Of a stretch of 64,000 nucleotides of DNA, positions 21,693-33,719 are shown one piece after another. The translations under genes were made by a program, and so were the position numbers. Position 1 is the first letter of the stretch; each line of letters opens with the position of its first letter. The notes under the pieces are model-generated. The model was not told where the DNA came from, ran no database searches, and saw only the letters and a program-made list of their open reading frames with translations. Where the stretch lies: contig CM057141.1 in NCBI GenBank assembly GCA_029964075.1, positions 8,618,001-8,682,000 of the forward strand. The letters are read 5' to 3'. Origin of the DNA: Patiria pectinifera. Its lineage: Eukaryota; Echinodermata; Asteroidea; Valvatida; Asterinidae.

Positions 21693-21803
21693 TGTTCCGC
21701 ATATGCTTGATGAAATTCAGCATATGCTTGATGAAGTTCCGCATATGCTTGATGAAGTTCCGCATATGCTTGATGAAGTTCTGCTTAATATGCTTGATGA
21801 AGT
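21693..21803. repeat. 21-bp tandem repeat GTTCCGCATATGCTTGATGAA
   Basis: About five units of 21 bp. Because the period is a multiple of three, one frame stays open and reads a 7-residue repeat (ICLMKFR). There is no other sign that this is translated. Confidence 0.85.
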
Positions 21804-22627
21804 TCAGAGTTGTCCCATATGTTTCTGATATGCGAACGGCACATCAGTACGTGTCTCAGTACGCATTTAGTCTGCTTCCCATCCGTAGGCCTCTGTTTAA
21901 GGCTAGGCCGTTGTGGACCTGCTGCCGTAACCAGATTAAGGAGCTGTTTTTCAAACCTCGGCTTCGGCTGGGTCTCTTTTTCCATTCATGCAGATTGGCA
22001 ATGGGCTTTACCCGTATTATAGGACTGAAACCGGGGTTCAGAAAATGGCTTTGCTCCAATCACCAAAGTTAATCGTACGCCCATTTTGAGGAACACCTCG
22101 GCGTACAGTGTGTACAATGATTGGCCATTGTGCCCACATACGGCAAATGGGTCATTGTGGGCAATTGGCCCAGGCCCAGTCAGACCTATACAGACCCAGT
22201 CACGGCTAGCAGTTAATTGTGTTTGTGCTTAGAGTAGAGAACATTTCGATTTCTCGGCAGTCGATCATTTGAAACTCAAAGTATCGATAAAGGCTGTGGT
22301 AACGTAAGTGCTTTACCATTTTTTTCTTATCGAGTACCGCTTTTCGAGTACCAGTACTTTGTTTTATCGAGTACTGTTATTCGAGTACAAGTACTTTGAT
22401 GATCGAGTACAATTTCGACATGTGCGAGTATGAGTACTTTGCTGCTCGAGTATGAGTTCCATCATATCGAGTACGAGTACTTTGACATTTGAGTACGAGT
22501 ATGAGTACGAGTACTCCTAAAAAAGTACTCGAGTACGAGTACCGAGTACGAGTACTACAACACTGATTTATTCATGAGATTCATTATAAATGTATATTTA
22601 ACTGATTTTTATTTTTTGTTTAATTAG

Positions 22628-22786
22628 GAGGTGGATTCGAATACGGGAAGGTGAATTGTCCTACTACAAACCAGATGATGATAATCAACAAGCTCTTAAT
22701 ATTCTACAATTGTCAGAAGATGTAACCATAGTAAAGAAACTCAACTTCAATGGCTTCAGTATAACGACAAGGAAAAAAGTTTATTT
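22628..22786 (+). CDS. PH-domain protein, exon 1 of 5 recognised (partial gene)
   Basis: This exon encodes the middle of a pleckstrin-homology domain: RWIRIREGELSYYKP fits strands beta-2/beta-3 (compare the common RWFVL...L.YYK pattern), then an ILQLSEDVTIV strand and GFSITTRKKVY before the beta-6 strand. It starts after TTGTTTAATTAG with one base of a split codon and ends at a GTGAGT donor leaving two bases. That phase matches the exon at 30076. The exon with beta-1 is not recognised upstream; the 2.37-kb hAT-type element occupies the intron just before it. PH domains bind phosphoinositides or proteins at membranes. The family is uncertain; together with the later poly-proline start a PH-domain-containing formin is one possibility. 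Confidence 0.85.
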
Positions 22787-25700
22787 GTGAGTATTGTTTT
22801 TCATCCATCATAAGTTGAACTTTTATGATTACAACTGTTCTTGGCTTTTGTATTATCAAATAATACATAAAAGCCATCTATTTAATTTATCCTCATTTAT
22901 GTTTGTTTGTTTCTTGGGTGGGTTGTTTGTTTATTTGTGTGTGTTTTTTTTTTTGGGGGGGGGTTTACACGGAAGGAAAAAAAGCTGTCTAATCCAGTTG
23001 GACACATGAGGGTGACTCTTTTCAATTAATAAGCCCATTTATTTAAACATTCCGCCCTCCTCCTCCCCCCCCCACCCTAAAAAAACCCCAAAAAACGATA
23101 ACTTTATCACAGAATGTGTCTTGCCACTGATTATTGAAAATTGTTTGTTGAAAAAGAGTTGCTCTCTAGATAATTTTTGTCATTATTAGGCTTATAGACC
23201 AACATGCATGGCTGATTATTTGCAGTTTGTTGACGAATGTCACAGATCCAAATAAATTGTACGATAAACTACTCAGGAAGATGTTGGGAAACTCACATAT
23301 AAAATCCACAGTTAATCGGTGACCCAAATTGGTGCTAAAATCGCGATTTAAAGTTCAGGTTTTCTCCGTTTCAGCGCTGAAAATGCCGAGTGAAGAATTA
23401 CCTCATTATTTTTCAATGACCAATCAGTGAGGCCCTTCTGTCATGGTGCGATGAAGGGATCAATAGCGGGTGCCATGCGCACCATTTCAGCGTACTTCAG
23501 CAATTCGGCAGCTGATGAGGGTGCTTCGCTAAATAAATGGCCATAAACGTATGAAACGACAATGCCCATTTATCGATGGTATCTATTTTTCTGTTTCTAT
23601 TTGCACCGCTAGCGACGTTAAGGGCGGAAGAGAATATATCAGAAATTTAATCTGGCTAATCACATCCGGACGCATTTCGATGTTCGCTCCGCTCTTTGTA
23701 TGCCAGCCCTATAGGCCGTGCTGTATCACGGCCCAACCGAGCCCAAGTGCAGTTTCAAGATTTTTGATTTTGTGGAGAGGCTCAGTCATGCTGGTGTTAC
23801 TGTCAGTGTGGACACAGAAGTATTTTCAGGTTTTCCCTTTTAGTCAAATGGAAAATAAGGTAGGAGAAACCCAGTTTCTTTGGCAGTCATTAAAAAGATC
23901 CATGTAAGTCGTTAGTAAATTGAATAAGGGGACGAAGTCACCCGAATCAATCGTTATTTTACACATATATTCACCCATAGAGCAAGGAACTTAGATTTGG
24001 TACTTTCAGATATAGTGATATTTTGACAACGATTTTGAGAAACCTGAATAAAATTGTCCCAGGAATGACAGTTGACAAAATGCAGCAGATAGACTGCCAT
24101 GCGTTTTGTACATGGGGCGCATTGCATGCAAGGCTAATGCATTGATTGTCCCAGATAATAGTTTACGGCTCGGAGTGGCGTTCCGCAATGATGCATGACG
24201 ATGGAATGTTGTGGTCCTTCCTACATGATGTGATGTCCCAAGGGATGGTCCGAAGTGCCTTGATGGCGATCTACGAATGAGAAATGTAGGTTTAAATGTG
24301 GGTCTAAATTAAGTTACACTAATCTTTAAGGGCATATCTGCCGTATGGGTGTTTGTTCAGATGACAGGCCTATGATATAGGTGGGGTTTTATTAGTTAGG
24401 GAACAAATAAGGTTATCACTTATTGTAGCGATTTAAAGCCTTTGTAAATGTATACCTATTTTAAAGTAGCAAATAATAGGCATACTCGCATAATTAATTA
24501 GGGAAATAACACAGATTTACTGATAATAATCACGCAGTGCGGGCCGGACTTTGTTTGGTCAGTACAGTTCTGGATAAACCATTATTTCATCTGATTGCAG
24601 AGGACCTGCTTGTTACATGTATCATAGAACAGTAATTATTGTGGTGTCCATTTTTTTTTCCTCTTACATTTTGAACTTTAAACCATTACTCATAAGGGAC
24701 CTAAGATTAATCATATATCCAGGTGATGATTCCTGGTCACAATGATGTTTATCTCACACATGCAATTTTCTCTTTAATCACCTTGAGTTTACAGGCACAC
24801 TGAATAGACCAAGCTTGTGGGCGAATGTTACATGAATTCCTGTGGGAAATGTTACGCCGTATGTGGGCGAATGGTGTACGCCAACGCCTGTTGCGCCAAA
24901 ACATGGACCCGAGAGTCGAGGAGTCACAGGAGTTTAAGATAGAAGGGCAGACTTCTTTGTATAGCAGAGTTGGGCAATTATTTATTGACAGCGGTAAAAT
25001 ATAGGTTTGGTTTGACACACCTCGGATTGGGCACATGGCTCGATAGGCCCACAAGGGCTGAGATTTATCAACAAAATGTACATGGACACCATGCACAGGT
25101 TCAGGAAATGCATATGTGGAACATGGGCATCTAATTACAATTTCCCTTATATCAGCATAATTAAGCATTTTCAAGATTACAATTGTATAACAATCCAATG
25201 AAGCGCAATCATGCCTTTATTTTCCGGCAGCCCATTGTATCATCATCACCACGCCTTAGACATGAACACAGATATGGAATATGGTTCAGCATGACATGCC
25301 AATCCTAGCTTATGGGTCCTTGTTTGCTGGAACTGCAAGTCAGTTTTAATGAACGGCCATTTTATTTTTAAGTTGAGTGAACAACAGTAGAAAAAGTGAT
25401 TTCATGGCTCTGTAATATATGTGTTTTTATCCACAAATTATAAGAGCAAAGTGACACCTGTCACAGTCTGGCAGCTGGTAATTGGTTTGATATCAGTTTT
25501 AGTAAGTATTCGCTCAAATCATTGCTCTCACAATAAGGTATGGAAAGTCCTTTTAGTATTTCAACAACAGTCTTGAATTCTCATCTAGCCTTGATCAACC
25601 AGCCACCCATAGATAAAGAGTATTATGATTCGTAGTCCCAAAAGAGCGAGACGATCATTAAAAATGTAATTAGTGAGTGTCATACCTTTAATTCTAAAAG

Positions 25701-26099
25701 TTGTTGTATAGTTCTTCGTGACAATGAGTTTGGTATACCGGGAATGTTATCGCAACAATAGATGCTTGAAGAGCAGTTTGTGAGTAAAAGAAATTCAGGG
25801 CAGGTATTTATCTAGATAATCATCATTGATGCAAATCATCTGTGTTCCATATTCTGTAAATGGAGATCCAACCGATCTCAGCAGTTCATGGAGTCAATGG
25901 GCGGGGGCATTTTCCTTACAAAGACTCTGGGGTTTGATATGCGAGAAAAGGGAATTCAGCACCCCAACTGTCCCCAACAATTGGCAAAAGCAAAATTGAT
26001 AAAACAAATAGCATTTGAAAGCTGAGTATCGCAGGTTTAACATAATATAAGCATCATGAAACATTTTTCAATATTCCAAGGACACAGAGCCCGTTTCTG
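22787..26099 (+). other. Intron sequence, nothing recognised
   Basis: First part of the 7.3-kb intron between exons 22628-22786 and 30076-30145. Open frames at 23551-23907 (plus) and 24749-25198 (minus) have no domain and no repeat-encoded homology that I recognise. G/T and C runs occur at 22930-23100. Confidence 0.5.
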
Positions 26100-26169
26100 C
26101 TTGCAGCATTTTTTTTGGGGGGGGGGACAGGCTGTAGAGGTGGATGGGCCCCTCTGATGTGAAGGCGGC

Positions 26170-28032
26170 CTGAAAAGATCGGTGGATAGGCCCCGACAGA
26201 GAGAAACACTAGAGCTAATGTGCTTCCCGAAGCACGGATATCAGCCTAAATTGCCGTTTTATCGGTTTGTCTGAATACTAACTCGCACTGAACACAAGGT
26301 GATCATCGCTAAATGTGGCCGAGATCGGCAAAAGAATGTAAGAGGAACAACTATGAACATTTGACATTAAGACTGCCGAAACATTACATAAAATAGCCGT
26401 CAAGACAATACATGAAACAGTAGTTAATGCCAGTATATTAATCCTTAAAAACACTCAAAAATTAATCACAGCAGTAGTGTTACTTATTGGCCTCCGTACT
26501 TTTTAATCCACGGCATGTGTATCTGGCTGAACACATGTCTTTACACAGGTGGCACACACATTCCAAAATTTGTATCCTTGTGGAGACATTTCTTTGTTCC
26601 CATGTAGTAAAGTGTTCAATTTTGAAAGTGAATTTTCAAAATGCTCTTATTTTAACCAGAATAAGTTTCCTGGGCTGAAATTTGGAATTAATATCCCTTT
26701 TCTAAAACTCTTCCATCTGCGACAAATAAACACACCTTGGAAATTCCTAGTTTTTGAGTAAAACCCATATATCTATTTCGTGAAAACCTTGTGGAGACCT
26801 TATTCATCTATAGAAATTGCCCTGTGGAGACCTTTACAATGTTTTGTTGACTATTGTGTGTGAGTCTCCACAAGGCAGCGAATTTGTGGTCAGCTGCATG
26901 CTATGACAGACCCAAGGAATGCAGTATCCAGACACCACTTCTGCGGTTATAGGCAAAGTCTGTGGAGAGTGTGGCACTGTATGTCACACAACATCCACAG
27001 TATCGTGGTGGTTTGAAACCTTCCCAGAATTCTTATGTTTTTATATTGCTTTTTACATGCATTTGAAAAATGAAAAACTTGAAATAACTTGACAACCAAA
27101 TAAGTCAGGAATATGAAATTTGAGAATTAGAGATAAACAAAATACACTGAACAGGGCTGCAAAGATTTAAAATGTAAAACAGTTTTTGAATTTTGTTTCA
27201 TAAAATGACCCCTACTGACCAATAGGTGAACACTGGCCAAATTCTGTGAACAAATTTTGTGAGGCTCGGTCTAAAGATACAACTGACCAAGTTTGACATC
27301 AATTGGGTCAAGACTGGGGGAGAAGAAGCATTTTGTAAATATTCATTAAATGACCTCTAGTGCCCCTTTAATGATCAGTGGCCGGATTTTAGGAACATGG
27401 CTAGGTAGGGCATGTGACAAGGTTTAATTTGGCCAAGTTTGTTTGAAATCGGCTGAATAGTTTAGGAGTTATGGCCATTTTTATATTGGTCACGTGACCG
27501 TTTGCACGAAGAAAGAAAGAAAGAAATTGGACGATCACAGTATATCAGCGTGCCCCGCACAGCTGATATAAAAAAAACAAGAAACAAAAAAGAAAGAAAG
27601 ACATGTTTGTTCATTGGTGGATAGGCCCCGACAGAGAGAAACGAAAAAGTGGCATGTTTGTTGGTCGGTGGTTAGGCCCCGACAGAGAGAAAAAAGAAAG
27701 AAAAAAAAACATGTTTATTGGTCGGTGGATAGGCCCCGACAGAAAAAGAAAATAAAACAAAAAAAAACATGCTTGTTGGTCGGCAGATAGGCCCAGACAG
27801 AGAGAGGGATAAAAACAAAAACAAAACAAAACACGACATTGATCGGTGGATAGGCCCCGACAGAGAGAAACAAAAAAGTGACATGTTTATGTGGATAGGC
27901 CCTGACAGAAAAAAAAAATGTTTGTTGGTCGGTGGATAGGCCCGACAGAAAAAAAAAAAACAACAAAAAACGAAACAAGAAACTAAAAAAAACCAAGAGG
28001 GACATGTTTGTTGGTCGGCGGATAGCCCTCGA
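26170..28032. repeat. About 60-bp GGTCGGTGGATAGGCCCCGA tandem array, split by a Helitron
   Basis: Units built on TTGGTCGGTGGATAGGCCCC, GACAGAGAGAAA and an A-rich spacer with ACATGTTTG recur from 27609 to 28032, about eight copies with indels. A further copy lies at 26178-26208, directly left of the Helitron (26209-27566), so the array was one block before the insertion. Apparent open frames on the minus strand are low-complexity (Phe/Leu/Ser) artefacts. Confidence 0.8.
26209..27566 (-). mobile_element. Non-autonomous Helitron
   Basis: Read on the minus strand it starts TCAGCTGTGCGGGGCACG with an A before it. It ends with a 7-bp-stem hairpin GTGCTTCGGGAAGCAC (26220-26235), then ATTAG, CTCTAG and a T. 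5'-TC, a 3' hairpin, CTRR and insertion between A and T are the Helitron hallmarks. It is 1358 bp. It has no Rep/helicase frame, so it depends on an autonomous relative. The interior has several GTGGAGACC copies (26580-26870) of unknown origin. Confidence 0.75.
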
Positions 28033-30075
28033 CTGAGATGCTGGCATGATATAGAAGGGAACGGGCTCCTCTGATGTGGAGACTAGTGAGACTTGTCAGA
28101 ATAGTGAATAGAGTTTTCATTGATAAAATGGTGAGATTTCCCTTGGTGGCAAATGGGGGGTGCCTTGGTGACATTAAATGGTGAGATTTGCCTTTAAATA
28201 GTGGCAAATTAATTGGATTGTGCCCTAGCGGTGCGTGTAGCTCAGCCTTTGTGGCAGAGTCAGTTAAATTCATTTAATTTTGGTGAAAAGTTTGTGGTGT
28301 TTTCTTAAATCGAATTTCATTGTGGTGTTCGTTAACAACTTTGTTTTTGGTACCAGTACTCAGAGTATTGGTTAATATATAGGTGCATTTCGATTGCACT
28401 GGTTTATGATTGGTGTGTGTGGTAAATTTCAAGTCGGGTTCACTTTTAAATGGATTTGAACACGTGGTAAAGAAGTGTAACGTAAAGGTTTTCATATCAA
28501 TCAAGAATTGTAAATGGACAATTAGCATAAATCAGTAAATTTGTATACATTGGATATAGGCAATGATATACAAGGGGGATGGGTCCCTGTGATGTTGATA
28601 CAGATGATATAAGGGGATGGGTCCCTATGATGTGGATAAAGGCAATGGAATGGCAGGGGACGGGTCCCTATGTGTTGTGGATACAGGCACTGGTTCAGAA
28701 AAGGGATTGCTCCAAATCAAGCATATGTACACACTTATTGTGATTTATTCGCACGCATGTTACAGGTGATGTGTTTGCGTGCGCGTTGTGTTTCCCCTAA
28801 AAGAGTTGATTTTCTTGTTATTCTTTTGATAAAACCAAATTTTAGGTGGCTATCAGACAAGTGATCCGCACTAGTCAAAATCATATTTGAATGGTATTCA
28901 TTGTGGGACACAATATTGTCAATTTGCACAGCCGCATTGCGAGGTTTGTGTAAATCGGTTAATGAGAAGTGACAATCGGAATCGACCTCGTTTTTCAGGC
29001 ACGCTGCGCCGGTTTGAAATATTCTATGTACGGTCTTATAGAGAGCATTTGTTATAAATTGGCAGAAGTCTAGAAAAGGCTAGCTCCTCAAGCAGCCCAG
29101 CCGCATTGCCAGATGAGGCTTGGGTGAGGAATGGGTGGTCTTTGGGGCGAAATATCGGGGGAAAGGACAGGTTTCTAAGTTTGGAGCGACAAATCTTTCA
29201 ACCCATATCTAAGACTAAACCTATAGACTCTGGAGCCCGAACAAAGCAGCGGTGCAAATACTATAGGTTACTATGAATAAATTGACACCAACCAGAGAAA
29301 ATCTGAGAATAAAGCATTTGATTATTTAATGATAAAATGTCATAATACCAAAAATCTCATAGAATTTGTTTGTTTTTTTGTTGTTGCTGAGAATAAGTTA
29401 ATTGAAATGATATAAAGCAACTGATGATGGTATTTTTTGCCTCGTCTTTTAAATCTCGGTGTGTAAAGTGAATTTCTTTTTTCAACACTGTGACTAGAAA
29501 GTGCACTGTATTGATTAAGTAAAAAAATCTACCACGAAAAGTATCCTGATTTCTAAATGCAAGTTAAGGGTCAGAGGGTCGCCTGAGGCTGACACGTGTC
29601 TGGGGTTCATGACTTAATACGTCCCCCATGCAAACATGAAATCCCTCTTATCGTCGACCATACAGTATTAAAGTACCAGGGGACCACAACAATTAATAAC
29701 AGATGCAAGATCTCTTTGATATCATTTTTTTTTTTAATGGACTTTACTCATTCATGGGATAATCGATAAATAGAATATACTCGATATTGGATCGATTATT
29801 GCAGATTCTTATATTGACGGTGCTTCCATTCTTGATTAACCCTGGGTTGTAGTTTGAACTAAGTAGTTGCAGTTGGCATTCATACATTAAGTGACCATAA
29901 AAATCCTGTTATCACAAGTTTTGGGCTGTCAGTGCTTTTTTAGTGCATGTGACAGCTCTTTTTTGTCCAAGTAGTCTTTGGTCTCACTTCAACTTCTATA
30001 AAATCATTGGTTGTATATGAGTCATCTTATGTTCATCCTACTGGACTCATCAAAGTTTCCTTTGTGTTGATATAG
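28033..30075 (+). other. Intron sequence with short direct repeats
   Basis: The stretch AAATGGTGAGATTT recurs near 28128 and 28170. Three loose units carrying GGGTCCCTATGATGTGGATA occur at 28579-28690. The rest is AT-rich and without recognised features up to the acceptor at 30075. Confidence 0.5.
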
Positions 30076-30145
30076 TTTTCGAATCATTCCAAGTGGCAGT
30101 GCATCTGCAGCAGACATCGAAAAGGATCGAGATGAATGGTTCAAG
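30076..30145 (+). CDS. PH-domain protein, exon 2
   Basis: Seventy bases after a GTTGATATAG acceptor. The first base completes the codon split at 22786. The exon then reads FRIIPSGSASAADIEKDRDEW plus two residues: the last beta strands and the start of the C-terminal alpha helix of the PH domain, with the near-invariant Trp. It ends at AAG before GTAATA, phase 0, matching the next exon. The phase agreement across a 7.3-kb intron is strong support that both exons are real. Confidence 0.85.
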
Positions 30146-31040
30146 GTAATATACTCATTAAAATGGAAGGTTAGAATATAGTGGGTGTTGGAAGTAGGAA
30201 ATGTAAGTTCAGTTGGTGGATGTGAATGCCTTGCCACATAAAAAGAATAAATGAAATAAGCAACCAATCTAAATCCAAAATGTTACTAAACAGAATGAAA
30301 AAAAAATATGGATTAACATTTTTGTCAGGACTTGCTGTGTTTAAATTGGGCGGAAAAAAATGGTGTGTTTACGGTAACCTGACCGACCTGGAATTGTTGG
30401 GACCAAATTGCTGACCTCAAACTTTTAATGCCATTTTGCTTGTTGATTATTTTAAATGAGCACTATTTGAAATTGTTTGCCATGAACATAACTATTTCTA
30501 CTCTTTAAATTTACCAAGATTTGACACAAACATATCTGTTAAAAAAAAACTTGCAAAAATCATGACGGTGACAACGTCAAAACTTGGATAATACTAGTAT
30601 AGGCCTACAAAAGTACACCCGTTTCTGTGCACAAGCTGACATATCATTTTCGAGGTATCTGGTGCCCGCATAGCTCAATATGAACCTAAATGATGATGCA
30701 TGAGTAGTGTGCAACACCAGCAAATGGAAAGTGTAAGCTTTATTTGGACATGCACTGCAGGAGCCCCAAATGTTTGAGCTAGCATGTGTGTGTCTAGAAA
30801 AAAAAAACTGCACGTAAGAGATTTACAGAACCACGACATTGCCAAAATGCCATTCTGCAAGTCATTTCACAGAACTTGATCTCTCCTTTCTGTGTATGTA
30901 TTTTGTATTTCAGTGTATATATTTTGTAGTGTATAGGATCAGAAACTGAAATATTTGTCAATAAGTAAGGGTGAAAGGTTAAAACATTACCAAGTAAGGA
31001 ACTCAAGTATTATGAGAAATAGCTTGATGAGGACATATTA
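30146..31040 (+). other. Intron sequence
   Basis: AT-rich; the part around 30860-30910 matches the dispersed repeat near 10800. No coding evidence. Confidence 0.5.
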
Positions 31041-31708
31041 TATCGTCACCGGTTTCACAAAGGGACGGGAATGTGGATTTTGAAGAAAAACTGTTTTCGA
31101 GATAATCGCAAGAGAAGTTTCTCCGTTTTTAAAACAGCAAAACTACTACTTTGCAACAACTTTATGCAATAAGGAAACCTTGACGTAATTCTTTGATAGG
31201 TAAACTTTAATTTGAACCCAGTAATTATAATTAATACAGTGGTTGATTAGCCAAAACTAATTAGCAAAGATGCCTGTCCCTTCGTGTAAACAAAAATCCA
31301 ACTTTTCCACATTTACGCCCTTCTTGTTTAATGTGCTTTTCCATAGGGAAGGGCGCGCATGTTCGATTACGCGCGCACAGCTGAGAATGTAACAAAGATG
31401 CCCGTCCCTTCGTGATATCGAAAATCTCTGTTGACCTACTTTGACTGCCTTTCCGTGCAATACGTTTTTTTACGTGTTCACGGGGGCAGGCATTTTCGCG
31501 TCTCTTTGTGAAATCGCAAAATGCAATTATCAAGATGCCTGCCCCTGACGTCATTAATGTTATTCAGGAATTAATGATGTTTTGCTTACGGAAACATGTC
31601 AGAATGCGTAAGTACCATGTTTAAAAGCAAAATAGTGAAAAAACTTGAAATCCAAAAAAATTGGCAATTTTGACATGCCCGTCCCTTCGTGAAAACGGTG
31701 ATGATATA
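31041..31708. mobile_element. MITE with about 31-bp inverted ends
   Basis: TATATCGTCACCGGTTTCAC at the left pairs with the inverse of the right end, which reads TATATCATCACCGTTTTCAC; both continue with AAGGGACGGG. Internal copies of the GCCCGTCCCTTCGTG motif lie near 31270, 31400 and 31678, a sub-repeat structure. About 668 bp, non-coding. The target duplication may be TA but is not certain. Confidence 0.7.
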
Positions 31709-31946
31709 CCGCCAGTGAGATTTGTTAAATGAGGAAACAGTGGATAAGTGCCTCATTTTTTTTTCACCAACGAATGGTGATGTGCAGTGGAATGAATATG
31801 TATACATACATGTATACACACACTAGTGTAAAGTTTAAAAATCCAAACCTACAAACTGGTATAGAGAAATCATAGTTTGAGACTCTTACAATGTACATGT
31901 AAGGTGGATCTAAATTGTAAATAAAACTTTATTTCTATTAAATCAG

Positions 31947-32093
31947 GCAATCCGTTTTGCCTGTGGAGACAGAAGAGACTCTGTGGCAATCTTTGGAACA
32001 GATGATACAATCAACAAAACTTCTATGTCAGCATCAGAAGAGAGTCAGCCAACCAGAGAGAGTTTTTACCAAGCCATGAGGCACTTTCAGGAG
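31947..32093 (+). CDS. PH-domain protein, exon 3
   Basis: Forty-nine codons between a TCTATTAAATCAG acceptor and a GTGAGA donor, phase 0 on both sides. It completes the PH C-terminal helix (AIRFACGDRRDS), then a Ser/Thr-rich linker (NKTSMSASEESQPTRES) and the start of a helix (FYQAMRHFQE) that continues in the exon at 53586. The following intron is 21.5 kb, filled by transposons. Confidence 0.85.
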
Positions 32094-32363
32094 GTGAGAA
32101 AAAGTCAAATACCTAATACCAGTTTTGCAGGTTTCCTATCAAAAGTCAAAACATTTCAAAAATTATAAATTTCCAATGATTTCGTCCAACAATATTACTT
32201 CATGTTTTTCAAAACACCCCTCTAGCTATATTATGGAATAGCTATATAATGAAAAGTTTGGAGAGAGCTAGTGCTGCCACTTCTAGGGGAATGGAACTTC
32301 ACCCAGGGAGTCACTTCTGGAAGCGTGGAACCATTACCATGTCAGCGGTCTCCCATCCGGCAC

Positions 32364-32563
32364 CAGTGGCGTAGCCAGGAATTTTTCAGTGAAGGGGCGC
32401 TGGGGGGGCTGGAACATTTCATGGGGGTGCTTCATGTAGATCAATGATAATTTTTTTAGAAACTCAAAATCTCAGTGGGGGGGGGGGGACTGGGGGGGGC
32501 GACAAGGTTTCATGGGGGGGCTGTCGCCCCCCCCCCCCACGCCCTCCCGTGGCTACGCCACTG
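32364..32563. mobile_element. hAT-type MITE, CAGTGGCGTAGCCA family
   Basis: Ends CAGTGGCGTAGCCAGG and, inverted, CAGTGGCGTAGCCACG. The exact octamer TCCGGCAC flanks both sides (32356-32363 and 32564-32571). 200 bp, interior of G and C runs, non-coding. Same family as 59504-59795. Confidence 0.93.
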
Positions 32564-32717
32564 TCCGGCACCCACATCAACAGTTGGCTGCTGGCGCTGG
32601 CAGTTCCGTTGACCGAGAACGGGACATGAAACTGTCTCCAACCAGCATAAACGGAACAACCAATTGAAAGGTTCGATTCAGCAAGGTTACTAAGCAAAAA
32701 TTGAACCCCTGTGCTGG

Positions 32718-33393
32718 TGTCACGGTCTCACTTCTCCGGCGTGCTGGATTCTCCGGGTGAATGCGGCGGATAATTGAGCACGTTACAGTGCACGTTACAT
32801 AAGCACGATACATGCTCATGTGTCCGCTGTGCTTACTTTTACTCGAGGGCTGTTATGAAGTCTACCAAGTCCATAACACAGTGAGAGACACCAAAGAATG
32901 TGTTATGTAACACTTCCTGTAGGTCAAGCTTAAAGAGAGGAGTATGGTCATTCCCTGGGTCATTCCATGGTCTTGCAATTACTCTGATTTGTGTTCCCAG
33001 CGTCGTCGTGTGTGTCTGGGTGTGTGTGTGTGTGTGTTTATGGAGGAATAATTAAGAACGAACTCCTCATGGTCTGTGCAAGGTCTGTGTTCCTTGCTCG
33101 TTCGTGGTTGTCTTTATTTTTGCAACCATGGTTTAAAATAAATGTGTATCCTTCACGTTTTTACATGTATTGGGAGTATGTATTGGGAGTTGCGCGCGCC
33201 AAAATTTTGGATTCGACTGGTACCTTGTAACGTATATATTTGTTCATACAAATATCCTAAGATCTCACGTGTACTAGTACAACCCCAAAGAACTCAGCAC
33301 ACAAATAAAGTTGGTGAAATATACACTACTGCGCAATTTGCGAATGCTTGTTGAGGCAAAATTTCCCTCTGCCGGAGAAGTGAGACCGTGACA
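32718..33393. repeat. Perfect 23-bp inverted repeat pair enclosing 630 bp
   Basis: TGTCACGGTCTCACTTCTCC plus GGC (32718-32740) is the exact inverse of 33371-33393. The similarity does not extend beyond 23 bp. The interior has a GT-rich microsatellite (33008-33040) and no coding frame. It could be a MITE with short ends; no target duplication is apparent. Confidence 0.7.
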
Positions 33394-33539
33394 TCTGAAC
33401 CAAACTTAAGGCGGGTCCTCGGTATAAACGTGGCTCTGGGACGGGCTTCACTACACCCTCCATGCCTTCCCCGAATATGGGGCAGCCTGAGGGGACTAGC
33501 CTCCACGGTTCAGTGGGCATGAATCCCCAGTGTCCTGTA

Positions 33540-33665
33540 CGGACTACCTGACCGGTCAGCATTGCTCAACCTATGGGGCTTGAGGTGCTGTCGGCCGGGC
33601 ATCTATACCAGACAGCGTTCGCTCAACCCATGGGGCTTGAGCCACTGTTGATCGGGCATGACATG
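33540..33665. repeat. Two about 65-bp direct repeats
   Basis: The block GCTCAACCTATGGGGCTTGA with the following CGGCCGGGCATCTATACC recurs about 65 bases later with a few changes (CAACCCATGGGGCTTGAG, GATCGGGCATG). It lies directly before the DIRS gag relic and may be its GC-rich gag start. Confidence 0.6.
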
Positions 33666-33719
33666 AGCGATGCGGAGCAGGCCGCCCGGCTCTATAATAT
33701 CTCGCTGTGAGGCACTGCC

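Larger units (their letters stand above)
20195..22565. mobile_element. Non-autonomous hAT-type element with GAGTAC subterminal arrays
   Basis: The ends are CAGTGTTGTAGT and its inverse. The 8-bp ATTTATTC is present on both sides (20187-20194 and 22566-22573). Just inside each end lie dense, irregular repeats of CGAGTACGAGTAC (20222-20342 and 22330-22557). The interior carries a Helitron-like repeat (about 20600-21534) and a 21-bp tandem array. No transposase is present. The element sits in the PH gene and ends 62 bp before its first recognised exon, close to the branch-point/acceptor region. Confidence 0.9.

Noticed and set aside
21617-22072. 151-codon plus frame with 7-residue repeats
   Set aside because: It is the 21-bp tandem repeat inside a non-autonomous hAT-type element; no evidence of translation.
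23551-23907. 118-codon plus frame
   Set aside because: No recognisable motif and no link in phase to the neighbouring PH exon.
24749-25198. 149-codon minus frame in the first recognised intron
   Set aside because: No domain, no splice-compatible borders, ordinary base composition; chance frame.
27609-28032. CRISPR-like spacing of repeats
   Set aside because: Units are degenerate with no unique spacers, in a eukaryotic intron; it is a minisatellite.
27611-28047. Phe/Leu/Ser-rich minus frames
   Set aside because: They read the A-rich spacers of the roughly 60-bp tandem array backwards.
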